64,000 nt of DNA from an uncultured Clostridium sp. (GTDB taxonomy: Bacteria; Bacillota_I; Bacilli_A; RF39; UBA660), in the NCBI GenBank assembly GCA_947427095.1, contig CANEGO010000004.1:62001-126000 (forward strand), given 5' to 3'. The position numbers and the translations under genes were made by a program. Positions 45,678 to 54,571 of the stretch are shown piece by piece. Under the pieces are notes generated by a model. It was not told the origin of the DNA, ran no database searches, and saw only the letters and a program-made list of their open reading frames with translations. Within the stretch, counting starts at the first letter, position 1; each line of letters starts with the position of its first letter.

Positions 45678-46813
45678 TACAAAACTCCTTTTAATTTATT
45701 GTTATATTCTTCCATACTATTTAAAGCAAATATATAAAAACCATATCTAGAAGAACTATCGATAATTTCATGGCCCATATCTTCTATTTTGCTTTTATAA
45801 TATACTAACTCAGGGGTTTCTTTTTCTATTTGTTTAACCTTTTCCAAATCTTCTTTTGAAAAAATAAACTTAATTACAGCAATTTTAGGTTCATTAACTC
45901 GTTCAAAACTAGGTTTTTGTCCCAAAGCAACATCAATAACCATTTTAACAAAATCATACCCCGTAGAAATTTTAACTAAATCCGAACCTATGCAATCACC
46001 ACCCATTCTTGCACCTATTTCAATTATGCCAATATTATCCTCATCATCTATTTTAAATTCAGTATGTGATGCTCCATTTTTAATATTTAAGGCTTCTAAC
46101 CCCTTAAAAACAATTTGTTTTACCTTATCTATTTGACTATCCGACAAATCAGACGGTTGAATGTGGCCGGTTTCTATACATTTAGGAAAACCAGTCGTAT
46201 ATTTTTTAGTTATGGTTAAAAAATGGTGCTCTCCATGATACGAAATACATTCACAACTATATTCATTCCCCTCAATAACTTCCTCTACTATTGCATTTTT
46301 TTCAAAAGAATTATCAACTGCGCTAGTAACAGCCTGTTCTAACTCTTCTTTATTATTTACTAGAGAAATAGCTCTACTACCAGATCTATCAGTTGGCTTT
46401 ACAACTAACGGAAACTTATTTATTCTCAAATCTTCAGGCTTATTTATTTTTTGAAACTCTGGTGTTTTAATCCCAGAATTTTTTAATGCTTTTCTCATTT
46501 CAAATTTATTGGTACAAATTAATGAATCAGAGGGGTTATTACAATTTAAACCTAAGGCATCTGCTACATAATTAACAGTTATAACTGCTAAGTCAGATGC
46601 TATAGATACTACAGCATCTGGTTTTATTTTTTTACACTCTTGTAAAATTTTTTCTTTTTCAACAATACTTATAGGATAAAAGAAATCTGCTGTTTTTTCA
46701 CCAATATCACCAGATTTCCACGCAAATACATGTGTTTCACATCCTAATTCTTTAGCTTTTAATATTAATTTATTTTGAAATTCATTAGCACCTATTATTG
46801 CTATTTTTTTCAT
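45677..46813 (-). CDS. ATP-grasp ligase
   Basis: This ~378-residue protein has a pre-ATP-grasp Rossmann start (KKIAIIGANEFQNKLILKAK), the ATP-binding lid and Gly-rich loop PLVVKPTDRSGSRAI, VEEVIEGNEYSCE, and the metal site IIEIGARMGGDCIGSDL. It belongs to the carbamoyl-phosphate-synthetase-like/PylC-BtrJ side of the superfamily, which joins a carboxylate to an amine or similar. It is placed between the epimerase and GT2 genes of the dTDP-amino-sugar unit, so it may attach an amino acid or other acid to the sugar. I chose the ATG at 46813, after AGGAAGTGG. Confidence 0.82.
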   Translation of the reverse strand: MKKIAIIGANEFQNKLILKAKELGCETHVFAWKSGDIGEKTADFFYPISIVEKEKILQECKKIKPDAVVSIASDLAVITVNYVADALGLNCNNPSDSLICTNKFEMRKALKNSGIKTPEFQKINKPEDLRINKFPLVVKPTDRSGSRAISLVNNKEELEQAVTSAVDNSFEKNAIVEEVIEGNEYSCECISYHGEHHFLTITKKYTTGFPKCIETGHIQPSDLSDSQIDKVKQIVFKGLEALNIKNGASHTEFKIDDEDNIGIIEIGARMGGDCIGSDLVKISTGYDFVKMVIDVALGQKPSFERVNEPKIAVIKFIFSKEDLEKVKQIEKETPELVYYKSKIEDMGHEIIDSSSRYGFYIFALNSMEEYNNKLKGVL

Positions 46814-46815
46814 AA

Positions 46816-47811
46816 TTACCACTTCCTAATAAATCTATTTAAACTTTCTTCTTTTTTATAATCTTCTAAGTAAGCTTTATAATCATACTTAGGTTCATAC
46901 TCCAAATCTTCTTTAATATTACTTATATCCATTACAAAATCATCACAATCTTTTTTATCTGGGCGATAAATGATTCTAGATTTTTTATTTTTGGGGCAAA
47001 ACACTTTTATTATTCCTTCTATTTGCTCTTTCATTGTTGTTTTAATTCCCGTACCTGCATTATAAATTCCCGTTTTCTTATCACAAAACATAGATTTAAA
47101 AATCATCTGGCATAAATCTTTAACATATATAATATCTTTCCCTAATGAAGGATCTCCCCATAATTCAATATCTTCTCCATTTTTAGCTTTATCAATAATA
47201 TAACGATATGATATATATTTTTTTTCTCCATTAACATAATAATACTTTTCTGGAGAATACATATATATATTAGGTAATCTAAATATAAAATATTTCAAAT
47301 TATATTCTTCATAATAGTGTTTCATTATTTCAATAGCAGCTATCTTAGAAATACAATATACTGAATGGTCACCAGTTCTAATTGGCTTATAATTAAGATA
47401 TGGTTTTAATGGTTTTTTATCTTTTAGATATCCATTTAAATCCGCCCAAGTCTGCATATATATAACCCTATCAGCTTTAACATCTTTACAATAATCTAAA
47501 ACATTTAATGTTCCAATAGTATTTACATTAATATATTTTACATTATTATTTTCATTATCATATGCTGGAAGAATACCTGCGAAATCGACGACCGCCTTAA
47601 CCTTTTCTTGTGGTAATTTTTTAAAATCTTCCTTATTGGTGATATTTAACTCTACATATGCACCATTATAAAAAGAATATGGATATTTATCATTTAATCC
47701 AGTTGCAATAACATCATATTTATGATTATCTATATGTTGTAATAAATAATCTAAATAATACATTCCAATATTTCCAGCGGCTCCTAAAACTATAATATAT
47801 TCTTTCTTCAT
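46816..47811 (-). CDS. NAD-dependent sugar epimerase/dehydratase (extended SDR)
   Basis: This 331-residue extended SDR has the cofactor loop GAAGNIGMY, the active-site YCISK (YxxxK), FRLPNIYMYSPEKYY, and a C-terminal sugar-nucleotide-binding half with GTGIKTTMKEQ. It is distinct from RfbB in the next gene. It may act on the dTDP-sugar (reduction or epimerisation) or on another nucleotide sugar. Tight spacing: three bases after rfbB and two bases before the ATP-grasp start. Confidence 0.85.
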   Translation of the reverse strand: MKKEYIIVLGAAGNIGMYYLDYLLQHIDNHKYDVIATGLNDKYPYSFYNGAYVELNITNKEDFKKLPQEKVKAVVDFAGILPAYDNENNNVKYINVNTIGTLNVLDYCKDVKADRVIYMQTWADLNGYLKDKKPLKPYLNYKPIRTGDHSVYCISKIAAIEIMKHYYEEYNLKYFIFRLPNIYMYSPEKYYYVNGEKKYISYRYIIDKAKNGEDIELWGDPSLGKDIIYVKDLCQMIFKSMFCDKKTGIYNAGTGIKTTMKEQIEGIIKVFCPKNKKSRIIYRPDKKDCDDFVMDISNIKEDLEYEPKYDYKAYLEDYKKEESLNRFIRKW

Positions 47812-47814
47812 TTG

Positions 47815-48843
47815 CTATTCCTTATCTTTGTATGCGTTCTTATATGTTCCTAATTTGATATCTTCTATCCAATCTTGATTATTAACATACCAATCTACAG
47901 TTTCTTTAATTCCTTTTTCAAAATCATATGTTCTATTCCAATTTAGTTCCGTTTCGGATTTTGTCGAATCAATTGCATATCTTAAGTCATGACCGGGCCT
48001 ATCAGTTACATATGTAATTAAATCTTCTGATTTTCCTAATTGTTTTAATATAGTTTTTACAACTTCCAAATTAGTTCTTTCAGAATGACCTCCTAGGTTA
48101 TAAACCTGACCTTCTTTTCCTTTTCTAACAATTAAGTCAACACCGACATTATGATCATGGACATGAATCCAATCCCTAACATTTTCACCCTTCCCATATA
48201 CTGGTATAGCTTCGTCTTTTAATGCTTTACTAATAACAACAGGAATTAACTTTTCAGGAAATTGATAAGGACCATAATTATTCGAGCAACGTGAAATTGT
48301 AACTGGAATTTTAAATGTTCTTGCATATGCTAAAACAAATAAATCTGCACTTGCCTTTGATGATGAATATGGGCTAGAAGTATGTATTGGTGTTTCTTCA
48401 GTAAATAATAAATCTGGTCTATCAAGTGGTAAATCTCCGTATACCTCATCAGTAGATACTTGATGATATCTTTTCACCGGATGATTTTCTTCATCTCTCA
48501 TAATTCTTGTGGCATTAAGTAAATTCATTGTCCCCAAAATATTAGTTTCAGCAAATAGATTAGGATTTTTTATTGAATTATCAACGTGTGATTCAGCCGC
48601 AAAGTTTATTACATAGTCAAATTTTTCATTTTTAAATAAAGATTCTATAGCATCCTTATCCCTTATATCCATTTTAACAAACTTATAATTTTCTTTTTTT
48701 TCTAGTTCTATTATATTGTTGTAATTTCCTGCGTAAGTTAAAGCATCTAAGCATACAAACTCATCTTTTGGATATTTATTTACAACATAATGTAAATAAT
48801 TACTTCCTATAAATCCTGCCCCACCTGTTACTAAAAACTTCAT
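47815..48843 (-). CDS. rfbB: dTDP-glucose 4,6-dehydratase
   Basis: This 342-residue RfbB/RmlB has GGAGFIGSNYLHYVV, AAESHVDNSI, the active-site STDEVYGDLP (Asp-Glu) and YSSSKASADLF (YxxxK), then NNYGPYQFPEKLIPV. It turns dTDP-glucose into dTDP-4-keto-6-deoxyglucose. RfbC and RfbD, required for rhamnose, are absent here; the WecE-like enzyme is present. The branch therefore leads to an amino sugar. Three bases downstream of rfbA. Confidence 0.96.
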   Translation of the reverse strand: MKFLVTGGAGFIGSNYLHYVVNKYPKDEFVCLDALTYAGNYNNIIELEKKENYKFVKMDIRDKDAIESLFKNEKFDYVINFAAESHVDNSIKNPNLFAETNILGTMNLLNATRIMRDEENHPVKRYHQVSTDEVYGDLPLDRPDLLFTEETPIHTSSPYSSSKASADLFVLAYARTFKIPVTISRCSNNYGPYQFPEKLIPVVISKALKDEAIPVYGKGENVRDWIHVHDHNVGVDLIVRKGKEGQVYNLGGHSERTNLEVVKTILKQLGKSEDLITYVTDRPGHDLRYAIDSTKSETELNWNRTYDFEKGIKETVDWYVNNQDWIEDIKLGTYKNAYKDKE

Positions 48844-48846
48844 ATA

Positions 48847-49719
48847 TTACATCTCCTTATCCAATAATGATAAAATATATTTACCATATTCTGTTTGTTT
48901 TAATTCTTCTCCCAGCATTCTTAATTTGTCCTCATTTATAAATCCTTCACGCCATGCTATTTCTTCTAAGCAAGCAATATAAAATCCCTGCCTTTCTTGA
49001 ACCGTTTCTACAAACATCCCCGCTTTAAGCATATTACTTGGACTTCCGGTATCTAACCATGCTACCCCTCTTCCTAGTATTTCTACCTTTAGTTTGTTTT
49101 GTCTTAAATACTCGTTATTTATAGAAGTTATCTCAAGTTCACCTCTTGCTGAAGGCTTAACTTTTTTTGCTATCTCAATAACACTATTATCATAAAAGTA
49201 TAAACCTGGGACAGCATATCTAGATTTAGGATTATCTGGTTTTTCTTCAATGCTTAAAACATTTCCATCTCTATCAAATTCTACAACTCCAAACTCTTTT
49301 GGATTATTTACTTGATATCCAAAAATTGTAGCTGAATTCTTATTTTTATTAATTCTAGAAAAAATCTCCTTAAATCCAGTTCCATAAAAAACATTATCCC
49401 CTAGAATCAAACATACATTATCTTTTCCAATAAATTCTTCGCCAAGAATAAATGCTTCTGCAAGACCTCTTGGTTTTTCTTGAACTTTATATGAAAACTT
49501 CATACCTAATTTGGAGCCATCTCCTAATAATTTCTCATAATGTGGAAGATCATGGGGTGTAGAGATTATTAATATTTCTTTAATACCAGCCAACATAAGA
49601 GTAGAAATTGGATAATAAATCATAGGTTTATCATAAATTGGTAATAACTGTTTTGACACTGTAATTGTTGACGGATAAAGTCTTGTCCCCTTTCCACCTG
49701 CTAAAATAATTCCTTTCAT
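48847..49719 (-). CDS. rfbA: Glucose-1-phosphate thymidylyltransferase
   Basis: This 290-residue RfbA/RmlA starts with [18 protein letters not shown], with [33 protein letters not shown] and WLDTGSP as in the family. It makes dTDP-glucose from glucose-1-phosphate and dTTP. I chose the ATG at 49719, which has AGGAGG seven bases upstream; a longer frame to 49758 adds 13 residues that do not belong to the family. First gene of the unit rfbA-rfbB-epimerase-ATP-grasp-GT2, with a promoter at 49822. Confidence 0.95.
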   Translation of the reverse strand: MKGIILAGGKGTRLYPSTITVSKQLLPIYDKPMIYYPISTLMLAGIKEILIISTPHDLPHYEKLLGDGSKLGMKFSYKVQEKPRGLAEAFILGEEFIGKDNVCLILGDNVFYGTGFKEIFSRINKNKNSATIFGYQVNNPKEFGVVEFDRDGNVLSIEEKPDNPKSRYAVPGLYFYDNSVIEIAKKVKPSARGELEITSINNEYLRQNKLKVEILGRGVAWLDTGSPSNMLKAGMFVETVQERQGFYIACLEEIAWREGFINEDKLRMLGEELKQTEYGKYILSLLDKEM

Positions 49720-49821
49720 ATTATACCTCCTATTGCATACTTTTTGTTTTATATTCAAACTTTATATTTTCATTTAATTATATAAAGTTTTGATGCCTTT
49801 TTCTATCTATCTACAACAAAA

Positions 49822-49851
49822 ATTATAGCATATGTGCAATTACGATAGCAA
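49822..49851 (-). promoter_or_regulatory. Promoter of the rfbA unit
   Basis: TTGCTA (49846-49851), 18-base spacer, TATAAT (49822-49827) on the minus strand, about 100 bases upstream of the rfbA start. Confidence 0.68.
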
Positions 49852-50062
49852 CCCAATTTAAAAAAAACCTTGTACATCCATATAAAAATCGTTTTATTTT
49901 TCTGTATAAAATCATTTCTAATGAGAAAAAATATTATTTATAGCATTAATATAATCAATATTAAAAACGTTACATAGTTTTAAATCCCTATATATTAAAA
50001 CACATGTTTTTCTAATTAAAAGAAATAGGTGTCTTAATATTTTAACAATTCTTTTTTATAAT
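49852..50062. other. Intergenic region between rfbA promoter and Kdo-transferase-like gene
   Basis: With the rfbA leader this is a gap of about 340 bases. After the upstream gene's stop on the minus strand, an AATAGGT / ACCTATT pair with a long loop and a TTCTTTT tract could be a weak terminator (roughly 50018-50078). I see no open frame or other structure. Confidence 0.35.
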
Positions 50063-51463
50063 CTACCTATTCTTTTGGTTTAGTACCCTTAAAATTTTAG
50101 TAATTTTCCAACTCTTGGAATTTATAATATTATTAATTTCTTTTAAATAAATATCATTGTCATATTTTAATTTATTTATTTCATTATTTTTTTCTTCTAT
50201 GTTTTTATTTAAATTTAAAATAATGTTTCGCCTTTTAAGGCAATTTTCTCTAATCGATACTGCATAATTATTATCCGTATTTTTATAATTTCTCATTATG
50301 TAATTATAATGATACATATATATATCTACTTCACTAGGATTTTCACTTCTAAATTTTATATATTCGTCAGTAAGACTAAGTGAATACGGAGCGTAATAGC
50401 AAAAAATCAAATAATTTAAATCACGTACATTTATAACGTATTCATCATTGTATTCTAAAGTCGTATATGCAAAACGTTTAAAAGGCATTTTGCCAAGAGT
50501 ATATGAAGTTTTTCCTAAAAGCATAGCCTCTAATCCAATATTTGACACAGACGATATTATTTTTCTACACTTTGATACAAATTGCACTGATGAAACAGAA
50601 TTATCAATTGTGTATAAATCCTCTTTATCATATTTATAATCATAATTAGCAGGATGTTTTCTAATAATAATATTTTTATTTTTTTCAAAATTGGACATAC
50701 TTAATAGTATTTCTTCATTTGTTATAGAATCAGTTGACAAGGTTTCATAATCTTTTTTTAATCCTAATGCAATTCCAACATCATATTCTTCTTCACATAA
50801 ATTATTAATTTCTTCTTTTGTTAACAAAAGATTTATTAATTCCTTTCGGCTTAGTATTGGAACAGAATTATTCTTTGTTTCTTCAATAAATTTTTCATAT
50901 CTATAATTAAGTTCACTATCATCATATTTATTAGAAAATTGAAAATAATTCAATCCAAAATTATACGAAGGTTTTCTTATACCAGATAATTCCATCTCTA
51001 TTGTTTCTAATCCATACTTTTTTGCTACTTTGCATATTGTTTCATTATGTCTCCATAGAAATATATACTTTAAATCATTATATTTACTTTTTATTAATTT
51101 TATTTTTCCAGCAATAATTGATGCCAATGTTTTATCATAGTCATTCATTAGATTAATCCATGCATCATCTTTACTTTTATAATTTTTTAATACTAGTTGT
51201 GTTTCTTCATTAAATATAGTATATTTATCAACTTCATCAAACATTTTTTGATGAAGTTCAGGTATTTCATTTATCTTAGCAATCTTGTTCAAATTAATAT
51301 TAAAATTTTTTTCATAATATTTTGGATCTATAAAGTATTCTTCTTGGGCTAAAATTGGCCAATTATTTTTTTTACAATAATACAAAAATTTATAAAAACA
51401 TCCAAAAAATATTGGGAAATCATCTTTTACATTTATTCCAAAGAGAATTGGTAAACATTTCAT
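50063..51463 (-). CDS. Putative retaining Kdo-transferase-like glycosyltransferase (GT99/KpsC-like)
   Basis: This is a 466-residue soluble protein. IEMELSGIRKPSYNFGLNYF resembles the ElGxxRxP region. IIIRKHPANYDY gives the HP motif, and ISSVSNIGLEAMLLGK followed by GKMPF matches the S-S-x-x-G-x-E-A-x-x-x-G pattern of the CMP-binding site of retaining beta-Kdo transferases (GT99, KpsC/KpsS relatives). A lysine/asparagine-rich coiled coil (about 415-450) ends in WKITKILR, as in many glycan-chain enzymes. The preceding gene, overlapping by four bases, encodes a KdsB-like CMP-sugar synthetase, which strongly supports a CMP-sugar donor. Confidence 0.65.
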   Translation of the reverse strand: MKCLPILFGINVKDDFPIFFGCFYKFLYYCKKNNWPILAQEEYFIDPKYYEKNFNINLNKIAKINEIPELHQKMFDEVDKYTIFNEETQLVLKNYKSKDDAWINLMNDYDKTLASIIAGKIKLIKSKYNDLKYIFLWRHNETICKVAKKYGLETIEMELSGIRKPSYNFGLNYFQFSNKYDDSELNYRYEKFIEETKNNSVPILSRKELINLLLTKEEINNLCEEEYDVGIALGLKKDYETLSTDSITNEEILLSMSNFEKNKNIIIRKHPANYDYKYDKEDLYTIDNSVSSVQFVSKCRKIISSVSNIGLEAMLLGKTSYTLGKMPFKRFAYTTLEYNDEYVINVRDLNYLIFCYYAPYSLSLTDEYIKFRSENPSEVDIYMYHYNYIMRNYKNTDNNYAVSIRENCLKRRNIILNLNKNIEEKNNEINKLKYDNDIYLKEINNIINSKSWKITKILRVLNQKNR

Positions 51464-52191
51464 TGTTCTAAATCTCCGGAAATTATTTTTTCAACCCTTT
51501 TTAAGTCTTTAGGAGTGTCAACAGAAAGCGTTTTACAATCTAAATCGATAAATTTAATATTTATGTCATTCTCAATATATCGTAATAAATCTATGTCCTC
51601 TATTGTTTCTAATTTACCTCTTTTGGTATTATGATAAAACTCTAAAGCCTTTTTATTAAACGCATAGACGCCCACATGTTTTTTATATAGAAAATCCATA
51701 CTTCCTTTAGGATAAGGAATTGGACTTCTTGATATGTATACACCATCTCCCTTATCATTAACAACCACTTTTAAATTTGTAAAATCAATAACCTCTATAG
51801 GGTCAGTAATAGTAGTAATAATGTTTGAAACATAACTTTCTTTTATCATCGAATTTGGAATTATACTTTTTATTGTATCTGGCTCTATTAGCGGTTCATC
51901 ACCATTTATTGAAATATAATAATCAGCGTTTATTTTTGTTGAAACTTCATATATTCTATCAGTTGGAGTCATATTATCTTCAGAAGTCATAATTACATTC
52001 ATATTATATTGTTCACACACATTTTTTATCTTTTCGCTATCAGTTGCTACATAAACTTCAGTTAATTCATTTACTTTTTTTACTTGGTTATAAGTCCACC
52101 AAATCATTGGTTTTCCACAAATATTTGCTAGTGGTTTCCCTTCAAATCTAGTAGACTTATATCGTGCTGGAATTATACCTATTATTTTCAT
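51460..52191 (-). CDS. KdsB-like CMP-sugar synthetase
   Basis: About 243 residues of a cytidylyltransferase close to 3-deoxy-manno-octulosonate cytidylyltransferase: GIIPARYKSTRFEGKPLANI, KPMIWWTYNQV, VATDSEKI, TSEDNMTPTDRIYE, INGDEPLIEPDTI, ISRSPIPYPKG, HVGVYAFNKKAL and TIEDIDLLRYIE correspond to KdsB segments in order. KdsB activates Kdo as CMP-Kdo. Kdo is usual in Gram-negative outer membranes and unexpected in a spore-former. No kdsA, kdsC or kdsD is in the window, so the sugar could be a relative. The ATG at 52191 follows GAGGTG. Confidence 0.85.
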   Translation of the reverse strand: MKIIGIIPARYKSTRFEGKPLANICGKPMIWWTYNQVKKVNELTEVYVATDSEKIKNVCEQYNMNVIMTSEDNMTPTDRIYEVSTKINADYYISINGDEPLIEPDTIKSIIPNSMIKESYVSNIITTITDPIEVIDFTNLKVVVNDKGDGVYISRSPIPYPKGSMDFLYKKHVGVYAFNKKALEFYHNTKRGKLETIEDIDLLRYIENDINIKFIDLDCKTLSVDTPKDLKRVEKIISGDLEQ

Positions 52192-52202
52192 AATAATCAC
52201 CT

Positions 52203-54554
52203 CTATTTTTTATTTCTTTTAAATATTAAACCAATTTTCTTTGCTATGGATAAAAATAATAATAATATGCATTTAAAAAATTTAATTAATTCTCTTAATG
52301 CCTCTTCAATAATTTTAGCTTCATTAAATACATGAAATTTAATTGCGGCTTTTCTAAATATATCTTTAGTATTAGACATAAATTTTCTAATTAATTTTTT
52401 CAACTTATTTTTTCTTCCATAACATGGTAAATAATTATATTTAGCTTTAAAGTTTAATTCTTCATACGAATATTCGGAAATAGACTGTAATAAATATTGG
52501 TTTAAAAGTTCTAAGGCGATATCCTCATTATTAAACACTTTTGTATTTTTATCTTTTATTAGTTTAGCTATTATCTCATTCATTCTGGTATTCATTTGAT
52601 TTATTGTAAATCCAGATAACACTTTTTTTCTACAATTAGATTTGTAATATTTATTTTCTTTAAGTACAATTTCTATGGCTTTTACAAACTCATCAATTTC
52701 TTTTTCATCATAGTTATAATCTAAAACATCTTTTTCCTCTTGGTTAGTTTTAATTACGAAACCTACCGTATTATCAATTATTTCTGATTGCCCACCAACA
52801 TCTGATGAAATAACGGGAATTCCCATTGATAAAGACTCATACGTTGTTAGCGCTAATCCTTCTTTAATTGAGCAATTAAGAGTACAATCACTTATTGCAT
52901 ATATTTCTTTTGTGTTTTTTATACTACCCAAAAATTTTACTTTCCCCTCTTTTATTTCTTTATAAACAGAGTCCATAAGAGGATTTAATAGTGGGCCATC
53001 ACCGCAAATTAAAAATATTGAATCATTATGCTTTTTCAAATATTTTTTTATTATTTTAGATAATAAATATGGTCTTTTCTGATCTGCAATTCTTGCAATA
53101 AATGATATTACTTTCTTATTAAAAGGTACATCATATTTTTCTTTTATTTTTAAAATTTCTTCTTTTGTATAATTATTATTAAATTTTTCTTCATCAACAC
53201 CAATATATACTGTGTCTATTTCTTTTTCATTTCTTTTAAAATAATCAATTAATATTTTTTCTGAGCTTTTATTGCACAATAAGGTTTTATCGATAACAGA
53301 AGCCACTGCACTTGAATCTCTAGAATATCCACCATTTCTGTTATACCATTCTTCCATATGAATATAATCCATTATTTTAATTTTTGGAAACTTGTTTTTT
53401 AAATATGGCAAACACATGTAACCATAAATACTATTAGTATTAAATATTAATTCACTTTCGTTCTTTTTAATTAGATATTCAATAAATAGATGCCAATATT
53501 TCCTATCTAAAAATGATGGTAATATGTAATATGAATCAACATACTTTTTAACTTCACTTAACCATATATTTTCACTTATGTTTGTAAAAATTGCTGTTAC
53601 TGAATATTTCTTATTTATTCCCTTTAAAAAATCAATATTAAATTTATCTGCTCCACCCATAACCATATGTGGCATAATCATAATTATATTTTTTTTCTTT
53701 CTTTCAATCTTAGACGGTATCTCAAAAACATTTTCTTTAATATTAACATTGTTCCATTCATAATTATCTTTAGGATACTCTAAATATTTTAAATTAGAAT
53801 CTATCTCTTTTATATATGGTTCAAGTAATTCATGGGTTCTATTTTTATTTTTACTAGCAGTGCTTAATTCTCCTTGCTTTTTTCTTCTATACCAAAAACC
53901 ATAATAATTTAAACGTAAAGGCACCTTTCCTTTTGAAAAAAATTTCATCCAAAAAATCCAATCTTCGTTTATTCCTTTTTCCTTAAGACCATATCCTCCA
54001 ACTTCAAAGAAATCTTTTTTTCTAATCAAAGCGGTTGCCACTAATACGTTATCTTTTTTTTCTCTTTCTATGTCGAATCTAACATCCCATAAATAATTAA
54101 TTTCCCCAAACCCAACTGTATTTGTATAAGAAAATGTTGCCTCCGGATTTGTTAATAAAGAACAGTATAAACATTCAATATAATTTAATTCAATTAAATC
54201 ATCGTCATCTAAAAACAATAAATATTCACTATATTTACTGGACTTATTGGCACCGTAATCCCTAGTAGCAGCAAGTCCTTCATTTTTCTTATGAAAAATT
54301 TTAATTCTTTCATCTTTTTTTTCTAGTTTTTCTAATACTTTTAAACTTTCTTTATCTTGGCTACCATCATCAACTATTATCCATTCAAACCATGGAAAAG
54401 TTTGATTTAATACACAATCAGCCGTATCAAGAATATATTTTCCGGAATTATAAAACGGAGTTACTATTGTTACTATTGGTTTGAATTTTCCAATAGTAAT
54501 TTTCTCAAATTCTTTTTTTCTGTATATAGGTGTTACACTGTAATCAAAATTCAT
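52203..54554 (-). CDS. Bifunctional glycosyltransferase, GT2 + GT4
   Basis: This is a 783-residue protein. Residues ~25-260 are a GT2 domain (TIVTPFYNSGKYILD, VDDGSQD, FLDDDDLIELNY, KGINEDWIFWMKFFS). Residues ~285-650 are a GT4-like GT-B domain (MVMGGADKFNIDFLKG, FIARIADQKRPYLLSKII, CGDGPLLN, SIKEGLALTTYESLSMGIPV). A tail of about 130 residues ends in an amphipathic or membrane helix (LLLFLSIAKKIGLIFKRNKK). It likely adds two successive sugars to the exported polymer. Encoded just after the ABC exporter ATPase gene and just before the KdsB-like gene. Confidence 0.85.
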   Translation of the reverse strand: MNFDYSVTPIYRKKEFEKITIGKFKPIVTIVTPFYNSGKYILDTADCVLNQTFPWFEWIIVDDGSQDKESLKVLEKLEKKDERIKIFHKKNEGLAATRDYGANKSSKYSEYLLFLDDDDLIELNYIECLYCSLLTNPEATFSYTNTVGFGEINYLWDVRFDIEREKKDNVLVATALIRKKDFFEVGGYGLKEKGINEDWIFWMKFFSKGKVPLRLNYYGFWYRRKKQGELSTASKNKNRTHELLEPYIKEIDSNLKYLEYPKDNYEWNNVNIKENVFEIPSKIERKKKNIIMIMPHMVMGGADKFNIDFLKGINKKYSVTAIFTNISENIWLSEVKKYVDSYYILPSFLDRKYWHLFIEYLIKKNESELIFNTNSIYGYMCLPYLKNKFPKIKIMDYIHMEEWYNRNGGYSRDSSAVASVIDKTLLCNKSSEKILIDYFKRNEKEIDTVYIGVDEEKFNNNYTKEEILKIKEKYDVPFNKKVISFIARIADQKRPYLLSKIIKKYLKKHNDSIFLICGDGPLLNPLMDSVYKEIKEGKVKFLGSIKNTKEIYAISDCTLNCSIKEGLALTTYESLSMGIPVISSDVGGQSEIIDNTVGFVIKTNQEEKDVLDYNYDEKEIDEFVKAIEIVLKENKYYKSNCRKKVLSGFTINQMNTRMNEIIAKLIKDKNTKVFNNEDIALELLNQYLLQSISEYSYEELNFKAKYNYLPCYGRKNKLKKLIRKFMSNTKDIFRKAAIKFHVFNEAKIIEEALRELIKFFKCILLLFLSIAKKIGLIFKRNKK

Positions 54555-54571
54555 ATGTATATTCCTTCTTT

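Noticed and set aside
48847-49758. Longer rfbA start at 49758
   Set aside because: The extra 13 residues do not fit the family and the AGGAGG site lies inside them, before the ATG at 49719.
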